The position numbers and the translations under genes were made by a program. Below are positions 41,952-49,337 of a stretch of 64,000 bases of DNA, piece by piece; positions within the stretch are counted from its first letter, which is position 1, and each line of letters begins with the position of its first letter. The DNA is from Alcanivorax sp. (GTDB lineage Bacteria; Pseudomonadota; Gammaproteobacteria; Pseudomonadales; Alcanivoracaceae), in contig NZ_CP051240.1 in the NCBI RefSeq assembly GCF_017794965.1, forward strand, positions 2,356,001-2,420,000. The letters run 5' to 3'. The notes beneath the pieces were generated by a model. It ran no database searches, was not told the DNA's origin, and worked only from the letters and a program-made list of their open reading frames with translations.

Positions 41952-42853
41952 GCGCCTCCCTCCTGCTGTTCGGGCTGTTGTGGCTGTGTCAGATCAATCT
42001 GTGTCAGGGCCTCCGCCACCGCATCCCGCGAGCCGGAAAGCACGTTGACCCCCGGCAGTTCGGCGGATATGGGCTCGGCCAGGTCGCCCCAGATGCAGGC
42101 CAGAAAATCCGGCTGGACGCCGGGCAACCAGCGCGCCCGCTGGGCCGCAGAAGGCAGAGCATCGGCGACCCAGATCACGCCCAGTTGTGAGTGGCCGGCA
42201 TGGCGTTGCGCCAGGGCCTCATAGTCCATGGGCTGATCCAGACACCACAGGGGCCCATTGATGACCATGGCCAGCTCCAGCGCCGCCAGCGGATCGCCCA
42301 GTGGCACCACCAACCAGCCCTGTCGTTTGCGCCCCGGCGCCAGCGACAGCGCCTTGCCGCTCCATTTCTGGCTCAGCAGGCTGTGCAACAGCGAGGCTTG
42401 CAAGGACAGGGAAGTCGAGAGGGACAACTGCTCGCGCAGCGGGTCGGTAAAGTCGGCGATCACCCGGGCATGGCCATAATCCGCAACCAGGCCATTGAGC
42501 TGCTGCTCAAGGCGCCGCAGGTTCAGCGCCTCCAGTGAGGCCAGCGCCTGCTCCCGGGCCTGCTGCCAGACCGGCTCCGCGGTCACCTCCGTGTTGCTAC
42601 TGTGTGAATCCAGTAATGCCTGTACCTGACGGATCGGTACACCCTTTTCCAGCCACTGCACCACCGCCTTTACCCGGGCCAACTGAGCGGCGGAATAACG
42701 GCGATGGCCCTTGGCTGTGCGGGACGGCTTTAGCAGCCCGTAACGTCGCTCCCAGGCGCGCAATGTCACCGGGTTCACGCCACACTGCTCACTCACCGCC
42801 TGAATGCTGTACCCCGACTCGTCGGTGTTCATGGCCGTGTCCGCATCACTCAC
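41948..42853 (-). CDS. MerR-family regulator of the light-response cluster (LitR/CarA-like, no B12 motif)
   Basis: A 301-residue regulator with an N-terminal MerR HTH (YSIQAVSEQCGVNPVTLRAWERRYGLLKPSRTAKGHRRYSAAQL). The C-terminal part resembles the LitR/CarH sensor region in length, but the cobalamin signature (ExxH or DxHxxG) is missing. It may therefore act without adenosylcobalamin, perhaps with a partner. It begins at a GTG that overlaps the preceding stop (GTGA) and precedes phrB. An operator of the expected type lies at 43816. Confidence 0.85.
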   Translation of the reverse strand: MSDADTAMNTDESGYSIQAVSEQCGVNPVTLRAWERRYGLLKPSRTAKGHRRYSAAQLARVKAVVQWLEKGVPIRQVQALLDSHSSNTEVTAEPVWQQAREQALASLEALNLRRLEQQLNGLVADYGHARVIADFTDPLREQLSLSTSLSLQASLLHSLLSQKWSGKALSLAPGRKRQGWLVVPLGDPLAALELAMVINGPLWCLDQPMDYEALAQRHAGHSQLGVIWVADALPSAAQRARWLPGVQPDFLACIWGDLAEPISAELPGVNVLSGSRDAVAEALTQIDLTQPQQPEQQEGGA

Positions 42854-43803
42854 ACCCGGTTCCTCAGTCCCAGCGAATCCGGATACGGGGTCAGGTAACG
42901 TTGTGCCTGCAGGTAGGGCTGATCCACCTTGCGCAGGGCGCCACGCAGCAGGGTCATGGGGACGACCAGGGGCACATCTTCACGCAGGTAGGCGTCAATC
43001 TGTTCGTTGATCAGGCTGCGATCCGCCTGGCTCAGGCCATCACGGAGAAACCCCGCCAGATGCTGCAGTGTATTCACGTGAGCGCCGCGGGATACCTGCT
43101 TTTTCATGGCCTCCATCACAGCGCTGATGTACTCGTCGGCAATTTCCTCCAGCGGGCGCGCCTTCAGGTTGCTGAGCAGCGGGCCCAGCTGCCGATAGGT
43201 ACGCTGACAGTGCGCCAGCAGCTGGAATTTGTGGCGGCTGTGAAAATCGATCAGCCGCTGCGGGGTCAGGCCCGCATCCACCAGCTGACACCAGTCGTCA
43301 TAGAGGAAGACACGCTCAATGAAGTTCTCTCTCAGACCGTCGTCATTCAGTCGACCGGCCTCCTCAAGCGGCATGAGCGGGTAATGCCGTTTCAGGCCGG
43401 CGGCAAACAGGCCATCCGCATCACGGTTGAGCAATTCACCGTCTTCACGGTAAAGCTTTACCCTTTCCATGCCACAGCTTGGCGATTTTGCCATCAGGAT
43501 GAACCCGCGCAGACCCGACAGCCCCGGGACGGTGCGCTCTACAAAATCGGTCATCAAGTCGGTGTGATCACGCAAGCCATCCGTGGTCACCATGCGCACC
43601 TGGTCATTCTGCTCGATAAGGCGCAAGGCCTTGCGCGGGGTGCTCAGCCCGGAGCCCATTTCCGGACACAGGGAACGGAAAGAGAAATGCTGTGCCAACA
43701 CACCGGTGCAATAACGGGAATGCTTGTGGCCACCATCGTGACGGACTTCCATGCCCAACAGGCAGGCACTGATACCAACCGGGATCTTCTCTGCTGCTTC
43801 CAT
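42850..43803 (-). CDS. YbgA-like DUF523/DUF1722 protein
   Basis: A 317-residue protein of two recognised uncharacterised domains. The N-terminal DUF523 contains VGISACLLGMEVRHDGGHKHSRYC and MAKSPSCGMERVKLY; the C-terminal DUF1722 (YbgA) contains FHSRHKFQLLAHCQRTYRQLGPLL. Homologues head photolyase clusters in many proteobacteria. It is the first gene of the cluster. The ATG at 43803 has AGGTGAG upstream; a GTG at 43815 is the alternative. Confidence 0.88.
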   Translation of the reverse strand: MEAAEKIPVGISACLLGMEVRHDGGHKHSRYCTGVLAQHFSFRSLCPEMGSGLSTPRKALRLIEQNDQVRMVTTDGLRDHTDLMTDFVERTVPGLSGLRGFILMAKSPSCGMERVKLYREDGELLNRDADGLFAAGLKRHYPLMPLEEAGRLNDDGLRENFIERVFLYDDWCQLVDAGLTPQRLIDFHSRHKFQLLAHCQRTYRQLGPLLSNLKARPLEEIADEYISAVMEAMKKQVSRGAHVNTLQHLAGFLRDGLSQADRSLINEQIDAYLREDVPLVVPMTLLRGALRKVDQPYLQAQRYLTPYPDSLGLRNRV

Positions 43804-43815
43804 GACACCACTCAC

Positions 43816-43842
43816 CTGTACAGAAAATTAACGTTGTACAAG
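43816..43842 (-). promoter_or_regulatory. Putative MerR-family operator of the photolyase cluster
   Basis: On the minus strand TTGTACA and TGTACA are separated by 12 nt, the same geometry as known MlrA-type sites (TTGTACA-N12-TGTACAA). It overlaps the expected promoter of the cluster, 13 nt from the first start codon. The cluster's own MerR regulator is the natural binder. Confidence 0.65.
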
Positions 43843-43991
43843 TTTAGTCTGCCCGCCTGTCAACGGCCCGTGAAGCTGAAATCACAGCGCGCCGACCGGC
43901 TGTTACCCCCTTGCCACACTTCCATCACAGGGATGCAACACCTTGCGCATAGTCTTATACTTATCCATACACTGATCATATGGACAGCATT

Positions 43992-44384
43992 ATGCGAATT
44001 CTCGTGTGCGGCGGACGTGACTACCGGGACCAGGATTGTGTTACCGACAGCCTGGAGCGACTTCGCCGATCCGGCCTGATCAGCCTGTTGATTCACGGTG
44101 ATGCCAGTGGCGCGGACCGCCTGGCCAGCCAATGGGCAAAGGACGTAGGTCTGGACCAGGTGAGCTACCCCGCTAACTGGAAAGCCCATGGCCGGGCCGC
44201 CGGCCCCATGCGCAACCGTCGCATGCTCCATCATGGCCGCCCCCAGGCACTGATTGCCTTCCCCGGTGGCCGGGGAACTGCGGATATGGTCCATCTGGCA
44301 CAACAAGCCGGCCTGCCCATATGGCGCCCCGCGCAGGATGAAAACATACCCCGGTTTGACGGCGGCGTTGTCGCTAGCCGTTGA
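43992..44384 (+). CDS. SLOG-fold DUF2493 (YspA-like) protein
   Basis: About 130 residues: MRILVCGGRDYRDQDCVTDSLERL, LLIHGDASGADRLASQWAKD, and ALIAFPGGRGTADMVHLAQQAG. These are the nucleotide-binding signatures of the SLOG/Rossmann YspA-related DUF2493 family, thought to bind nucleotide-derived ligands. An ATG at 43980 would add four residues; neither start has a strong ribosome-binding site. A MITE-like element begins 4 nt after the stop. Confidence 0.8.
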   Translation: MRILVCGGRDYRDQDCVTDSLERLRRSGLISLLIHGDASGADRLASQWAKDVGLDQVSYPANWKAHGRAAGPMRNRRMLHHGRPQALIAFPGGRGTADMVHLAQQAGLPIWRPAQDENIPRFDGGVVASR

Positions 44385-44387
44385 CCG

Positions 44388-44655
44388 AGGGAGCCTCTGA
44401 ATAACTCCTTGCATACTCAGTCTTTCAGGCTGGCTCGCAATCTAGGCGCACTTTTGATGGCATGCTGGTTGCCTGTCGAAAAAGTGCAACAACGAGTGTG
44501 AGTCAGCCTGGAAGACCCGAAGGGCGCGGCCTGGAGCGCCCATCTGCTGTGCCTTGCCTCTCGGAAAGGGAGCCACCCTGACCATCGAGACAAGACACAA
44601 CAGCTGCACGCTCCAGGCCACGCTGAGTACGCAAGGAGTTATTCAGAGGCTCCCT
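44388..44655. mobile_element. MITE-like element, 268 bp, with ~33-bp terminal inverted repeats
   Basis: Both ends read inward as AGGGAGCCTCTGAATAACTC followed by CTTGC(A/G)TACTCAG, i.e. about 33 bp with a single mismatch. The interior has no transposase and no long ORF. The end sequence resembles termini of IS elements of the IS5/IS1182 kind, but I cannot name the family. No clear target-site duplication is visible. It is inserted directly after the DUF2493 stop. Together with short flanking sequence it fills 44385-44770. Confidence 0.85.
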
Positions 44656-44770
44656 AGGTGATGGCTATACAACTTTTGGGTAATTGCGCCACAGGGCTTA
44701 CAGTGTGAATATAATTCACCCTCTGATAGCCCTTTCTTCAGACCTGCCTGATTCCGCCAAGGAGAGCCCC

Positions 44771-45070
44771 ATGGAAAATGGTCAACTGCTGCGTAGCCTT
44801 GTTCCGATCTATCCCGGCAACGATCGCATGCCCAACCGCCACCATTTTCTGGGCTACCTGCTCTACAGCCAACAGAAACAGGCCTATCTGGTGGCCAGCA
44901 AAAAACTGGACCCGAGCCAGAAGAACAACTGGGTTGCTTACGCCGGCGCCGCCCACCGTTTCGACAACAAGGTCATGGCCCAGACCGCGCGTAACCTGGT
45001 CAAGAAAGGCTCGGACATCATGGAGTTGTATGAAAAGGACGGAAAGCTGGTGATTCGCAAGGCGGTATGA
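44771..45070 (+). CDS. Conserved-looking hypothetical protein
   Basis: A 99-residue soluble, basic protein (MENGQLLRSLVPIYPGNDRMPNRHHFLGYLLYSQQ...). AAGGAGAG lies 5 nt before the ATG; the frame extends upstream to 44684 without support. There is no signal peptide, membrane segment or motif that I recognise. It stands alone between the MITE-like element and the tRNA-Lys genes. Confidence 0.65.
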   Translation: MENGQLLRSLVPIYPGNDRMPNRHHFLGYLLYSQQKQAYLVASKKLDPSQKNNWVAYAGAAHRFDNKVMAQTARNLVKKGSDIMELYEKDGKLVIRKAV

Positions 45071-45273
45071 AGAACGCTGCACGCAACACGCACCACGCTC
45101 CATGCAACTAAAGGCACCGTCACCGCAACGCTGACAACGCGCGGCTGCATCTGAGCGGATTACCAGAACGCAGGAAAGGCAATTGCGCGTGCACGTTCCC
45201 CCCGCATCCCAGAGCCCGGATTTTTTTGCGTGCCGCGTGTTGCGTGAAGCGTGATGCGGCCGCGAAGCGGCCA

Positions 45274-45306
45274 CAAAAAAAGGCTGCCATGAAGGCAGCC
45301 TTTTTT
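45274..45306 (-). terminator. Intrinsic terminator after tRNA-Lys copy 2
   Basis: The stem AGGCTGCC/GGCAGCCT on the minus strand is followed by seven T residues, just downstream of the tRNA at 45312. Confidence 0.85.
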
Positions 45307-45311
45307 GAAGA

Positions 45312-45387
45312 TGGTGGGTCGTGCTGGATTCGAACCAGCGACCAATTGGTTAAAAGCCAACTGCTCTACCAACTGAGCTAACGACCC
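45312..45387 (-). tRNA. tRNA-Lys (TTT), copy 2
   Basis: A 76-nt tRNA with acceptor GGGTCGT/ACGACCC, encoded CCA and anticodon loop CTTTTAA (anticodon TTT). It is identical in sequence to the copy at 45772. Confidence 0.97.
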
Positions 45388-45505
45388 TGGACCCGGCACA
45401 TCTTACTGATTTCACGGCAAAATACAATTACGCCGCCGGAAATCCGCCCCTTTCACAACACGCAGCTCCCGTGTCCAGCTCCGCCCCGGGGTAAATCGAT
45501 GACCG

Positions 45506-45682
45506 GTGGGAGATTCCGCTTGCTGAACGCAGGTTCTGGCAACATCCCCTGATCCGAAAGCTGCATTCGTTCAGCAAGCTGAACTTCCCACAAAAACGGC
45601 AAGGGCGGTTTTACTACAGAGGTCGCAGAGATCACTGAGTTAAAACAAGGGGGTCTCTGTGGTCTCCGTGATCTCTGTGGTA
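45506..45682. repeat. Intergenic repeats between the tRNA-Lys genes
   Basis: 45506-45591 is an inverted pair GTGGGAGATTCCGCTTGCTG / CAGCAAGCTGAACTTCCCAC. 45612-45682 is a CACAGAG-type dyad (TACTACAGAGG ... CTCTGTGGTA). No gene is seen in 45388-45771. Confidence 0.75.
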
Positions 45683-45734
45683 GATCATCTGCTTTTATCT
45701 TTGCGTGAAGCGTGTTGCAGCCGCGAAGCGGCCA

Positions 45735-45767
45735 CAAAAAAAGGCTGCCATAAAGGCAGCCTTTTTG
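45735..45767 (-). terminator. Intrinsic terminator after tRNA-Lys copy 1
   Basis: Nearly identical to the terminator at 45274: stem AGGCTGCC/GGCAGCCT followed by a T-run on the minus strand. It is part of the tRNA duplication. Confidence 0.85.
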
Positions 45768-45771
45768 AAGA

Positions 45772-45847
45772 TGGTGGGTCGTGCTGGATTCGAACCAGCG
45801 ACCAATTGGTTAAAAGCCAACTGCTCTACCAACTGAGCTAACGACCC
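45772..45847 (-). tRNA. tRNA-Lys (TTT), copy 1
   Basis: 76 nt, anticodon TTT, encoded CCA, identical to the copy 460 bp away. It lies downstream of queC, a conserved position for tRNA-Lys in Pseudomonas-like genomes. Confidence 0.97.
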
Positions 45848-45920
45848 GCTCCCGAAGGAGGCGCAAATAATACGGATTTATTTCCCGCTGACAAGGGGGG
45901 AGAACCGATTTTTTTGCCCT

Positions 45921-46589
45921 TTATTGATAGTTTGTTGGATCTTTGACCAACGCCTCTTCAAAACCCAGTCTGCGTAGCCGACAGCTGTCGCATTTGCCGC
46001 AGGCATTCCCCTGGGGATCGGCCTGATAACAGGACACGGTAAGGCCATAATCCAGTCCCAGCGCCACACCTTCCCGGATGATCTGCGCCTTGCTCAGGTG
46101 CATCAGCGGGGTCTCAACCGTCATGGGGCGCCCTTCCACGCCAGCCTTGGTGGCCAGGTTGGCCATGGTCTGGAAAGCCTCGATGAACGCCGGCCGGCAA
46201 TCCGGGTAACCGGAATAGTCCACCGCATTCACGCCGATGAAGATGGCTTGGGCATCCAGCACCTCGGCCAACCCCAGGGCCAGAGACAGAAAAACGGTAT
46301 TGCGGGCTGGCACATAGGTCACCGGGATTCCGTCGCCACCGTCCTCAGGCACGTCAATACTGTGATCGGTAAGCGCGGAGCCACCAATATTGCCCATGCC
46401 CAGTTCCACCACCCGATGGCTGCGCGCGCCCAGAGCCGCAGACACGCGAGCTGCTGCGTCCAGCTCGGCACGGGTGCGCTGGCCGTAGTCAAAGGCAATG
46501 GTGTGGCACTGATAACCCTGATCCCGGGCAATGGCCAGGCAGGTGGCAGAATCCAGGCCACCTGACAGCAGCACGACGGCATTTTTCAT
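45921..46589 (-). CDS. queC: 7-cyano-7-deazaguanine synthase
   Basis: PreQ0 synthase of queuosine biosynthesis, 222 residues. The ATP-pyrophosphatase P-loop SGGLDSATCLA is near the N-terminus. Then come FDYGQRTRAEL, YVPARNTVFLSLALGLAEV and the C-terminal zinc site CGKCDSCRLRRLGF. It converts 7-carboxy-7-deazaguanine, the product of the adjacent QueE, to preQ0. Confidence 0.97.
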   Translation of the reverse strand: MKNAVVLLSGGLDSATCLAIARDQGYQCHTIAFDYGQRTRAELDAAARVSAALGARSHRVVELGMGNIGGSALTDHSIDVPEDGGDGIPVTYVPARNTVFLSLALGLAEVLDAQAIFIGVNAVDYSGYPDCRPAFIEAFQTMANLATKAGVEGRPMTVETPLMHLSKAQIIREGVALGLDYGLTVSCYQADPQGNACGKCDSCRLRRLGFEEALVKDPTNYQ

Positions 46590-46612
46590 GGGAAATCCTC
46601 GCTTGGTCCGGT

Positions 46613-47254
46613 TCAGCGCCCCCGGGCGTCATTCCAGAGCAGTTTGTGCAGTTGCAGCTGAAAGCGTACCGGCAATCGGTCGGCGACGATCCAGTCGGCC
46701 AGATCGCCGGGGGGCAGCTGCCCCTGTACCGGGGAAAACAGCACATCCTCGACCCGCTCTGCCAGTTGATGCTGATCCAGCATGAAACGTGCCCAGTCAT
46801 AGTCCTTGCGGTCGGCGAGCACAAATTTCACCTGATGGTGGGGACGCAGATGGGGAATGTTTTCCAGCCGGTTGTTGTGCTGCTCCGCCGAACCCGGCGC
46901 TTTCAGATCCATGACTACAGATACCCGCTCGTCCACTTCACTGATATCCATGGCGCCGCCGGTTTCCAGGCTAACCTCATAGCCCAGGTCGCACAGGGCA
47001 CTGAGCAGCGGCAGGCAGTTGGGCTGGGCCAACGGTTCGCCACCGGTAACGGTGATATAGCGTGCGCCATATTCAGCTACCTGCGCCAGAATTGCCTCAA
47101 GAGTCCACTTCTCACCGCCGGAAAAGGCATACTCGGTATCACACCAGACACAACGCTGGGGACAACCGGTCAGGCGCACGAAGACCGTCGGGCGACCCAC
47201 GGTACGGGCCTCACCCTGCAGGGAATGGAAAATTTCGGTAAGACGCAGTTCCAC
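46613..47254 (-). CDS. queE: 7-carboxy-7-deazaguanine synthase
   Basis: A 213-residue radical SAM enzyme of queuosine biosynthesis. It has ELRLTEIFHSLQGEARTVGRPTVFVRLTGC and the cluster motif CPQRCVWC (CX3CX2C), followed by TVTGGEPLAQPNCLPLL. It lies immediately upstream of queC, with 23 nt between them. Standard gammaproteobacterial position after cpoB. Confidence 0.95.
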   Translation of the reverse strand: MELRLTEIFHSLQGEARTVGRPTVFVRLTGCPQRCVWCDTEYAFSGGEKWTLEAILAQVAEYGARYITVTGGEPLAQPNCLPLLSALCDLGYEVSLETGGAMDISEVDERVSVVMDLKAPGSAEQHNNRLENIPHLRPHHQVKFVLADRKDYDWARFMLDQHQLAERVEDVLFSPVQGQLPPGDLADWIVADRLPVRFQLQLHKLLWNDARGR

Positions 47255-47524
47255 AGCCTCTCCTGAATGCCTGACCGGGATAAAAACCGGCCAGAGGCGG
47301 AAATGCGGCGGATTCTATCACCTTTGCCGGCATCTGTGCCCCCGGCAGTCGGGAATCAGGGCGACGGGGGAGCCCACCGCAGAGACTGGCGGGAAGACAA
47401 GCAGGAGAAGGGACGCTACATGCTCTGCGAAAGGTTACAGGGGGGCGTAGGCATCAGTTATTCGCTCCACTCATCCTTGGCGTGCCCCTTGGCAGCGCGG
47501 TGTCACGGCATTTAAAAACAATGG

Positions 47525-47782
47525 TTACCACAGAGGTCGCAGAGGCCACTGAGAAAAGCATTTCCTCAATACTCCCTGTGCCCTCTGTGGCAAAACGCTT
47601 TTATGGATTTAGGTCCATCGTAGGGCGGAAATGGGCGTGAGCCCATCTCCGCCATTGGCGCCGTGCCGGCGGAGATCGGCCTTCGCCGATTTCCGCCCTA
47701 CGGACAAACCGGCGGGAAATTCAGGCACAGATCCGCACAGAGCCACAGAGGCGATGTTTTTCCTCAGTGAACTCTGTGGTGA
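47525..47782. repeat. Intergenic repeat mosaic between queE and cpoB
   Basis: 47525-47590 is a CACAGAG-type dyad (TTACCACAGAGG ... CCCTCTGTGG). 47619-47702 is an almost perfect CGTAGGGCGGAAATGGGC ... CCGATTTCCGCCCTACG inverted repeat with GGGCGTGAGCCC and CGGCCTTCGCCG inner stems. 47724-47782 is another CACAGAG dyad. The remainder of 47255-47912 shows no gene. Confidence 0.78.
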
Positions 47783-47912
47783 AACTGCTTTTGATCCGGG
47801 GCTTTTATCGCACCGCCACCGAGCGCAGCGAAGGAATGCCCTCAGTGCGGTTTTGCCGGATTTGCGGATTGCATGTTGCGTGACCCATGGTGCGGTCGCG
47901 GGCGACCAATCA

Positions 47913-48683
47913 TCAGTCGTTCAGTTGCTCAAGCAATGACTTGGCCTGACTGACCTTGTTGGAATCCGGATATTGCTTGATCAGCTTGTGCAGGTTGATC
48001 TTGGCTTCTGAGACCTGTTCATTGCGGGCCTGCATCACCGCCAGAGTATAAAGGCTGGACGGGGCCTTGCTGTGATCCGGGTAATCATCGACAACCGCCT
48101 GGAACTGTTCCATGGCCTTGTCGTTCTGTGGGGTCTGCTGGTTACTGTAGACCTGCCCCAGCCAGAAGTGAGCATGGCCACGGTATTGGCCATTGGGGAA
48201 ATCCTTGAGGTACGCCTCAAAGGCGTCGGCTGCCGCATCGAAATCACGGGCAACCAGGTGATCCTTGGCCGCGTTATAGGCCTGCTTGTCGGCTTCCGGG
48301 TCAGCGGGTACTGCGCCCTCACCGCTCTCTGACTGCTCGGCAACGCCTTGTTCAGCCAGGGTATTGATTCGAGTATCCAGATCCAGGTAGCGCTCACGTT
48401 CAGCGTCTTTCATTACCTGTAATTCATGGCGCAGCTCTTCAATCTGCCCCTGGAGCATCTGGATCTGCTCCTCGAACTGCTGCTGCTGTTGCATCAGCAT
48501 GATCAAGCCATCTTCGTTCATCGCGGGGGCAGAACGAGGCTGCTCACCGGCGGCTTGCGACATGCTACGTGCAGCACTGCGGTCCTCAATGGCCAGCGGC
48601 CCAGTACCCTGCGCATGCGCGCAGAGCACCAGGGAGCTGAGCAAGACGCCTGCGAACAGGCGTTTTGTCATCACTGCAGCCAT
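47913..48683 (-). CDS. cpoB: Cell division coordinator CpoB (YbgF)
   Basis: A 256-residue periplasmic protein. A signal peptide (MTKRLFAGVLLSSLVLCAHAQG) is followed by a coiled-coil trimerisation segment (QQQQQFEEQIQMLQGQIEELRHELQVM), an acidic linker and C-terminal TPR repeats (ANFWLG-like GHAHFWLGQVYSNQQ). CpoB links peptidoglycan synthesis and Tol-driven outer-membrane constriction. It lies after pal, 3 nt from its stop; the start could also be the ATG at 48671. Confidence 0.92.
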   Translation of the reverse strand: MAAVMTKRLFAGVLLSSLVLCAHAQGTGPLAIEDRSAARSMSQAAGEQPRSAPAMNEDGLIMLMQQQQQFEEQIQMLQGQIEELRHELQVMKDAERERYLDLDTRINTLAEQGVAEQSESGEGAVPADPEADKQAYNAAKDHLVARDFDAAADAFEAYLKDFPNGQYRGHAHFWLGQVYSNQQTPQNDKAMEQFQAVVDDYPDHSKAPSSLYTLAVMQARNEQVSEAKINLHKLIKQYPDSNKVSQAKSLLEQLND

Positions 48684-48686
48684 CGT

Positions 48687-49256
48687 TTACGGACGGCCCG
48701 CGGTGTAGTTCAGTTCAACACGACGGTTCTTGGCCCAGTCCATTTCGCTGTGGCCGAATGCCGCCGGCTTCTCTTCACCGTAGGATACGACTTCGATCTG
48801 GGAAGCAGACACGCCCTGAACGCGCAGGAACTTCTCTACCGCCTTGGAACGACGCTCGGACAGAGCCACGTTGTACTCGCGAGTACCGCGCTCATCAGCG
48901 TGACCTTCCAGACGCACTTTGGCGTTGGCGTTGTTCTTCAGGTGGGTAGCGTGTGCACGCAGGGTTTCGAAGGCAGCAGCCGGAACGGTGTTGCTGTCGA
49001 AAGCGAAGTAGATCACCTTGGTGTTGGTGGTGCCGTCGTAGTTGGACGGATGGTTGTAGAAGTTATCAGCAGTCATCGGGATGCTGCTGGTGTCCGGCTT
49101 GGCCGGCGTGGTGGGCTCTACCGGGGTTACCGGAGCAACTTCAGTCTGCTCGGTGGTATCGGTAGCGGATGTGTCTTCTTCAGTCGGCGTGCTGGAACAA
49201 GCGGCCAGCGCGGCAGCCAACATCAGGGCGAACAGCGGGTTGAGAAATGAACGCAT
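48687..49256 (-). CDS. pal: Peptidoglycan-associated lipoprotein Pal
   Basis: A 189-residue lipoprotein with lipobox LAACS, a Thr/Pro/Glu-rich linker and a C-terminal OmpA-like peptidoglycan-binding domain (IYFAFDSNTVPAAAFETL; LEGHADERGTREYNVALSERRSKAV). It anchors the outer membrane to peptidoglycan as part of Tol-Pal. Confidence 0.96.
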   Translation of the reverse strand: MRSFLNPLFALMLAAALAACSSTPTEEDTSATDTTEQTEVAPVTPVEPTTPAKPDTSSIPMTADNFYNHPSNYDGTTNTKVIYFAFDSNTVPAAAFETLRAHATHLKNNANAKVRLEGHADERGTREYNVALSERRSKAVEKFLRVQGVSASQIEVVSYGEEKPAAFGHSEMDWAKNRRVELNYTAGRP

Positions 49257-49337
49257 GAAAAGCTCCTATTATTTCCTAAGTTTGGACTCCGAGAACCTGG
49301 CGAGTGCCGAGTGACTCCTTGCCCACTCGATACTCTG

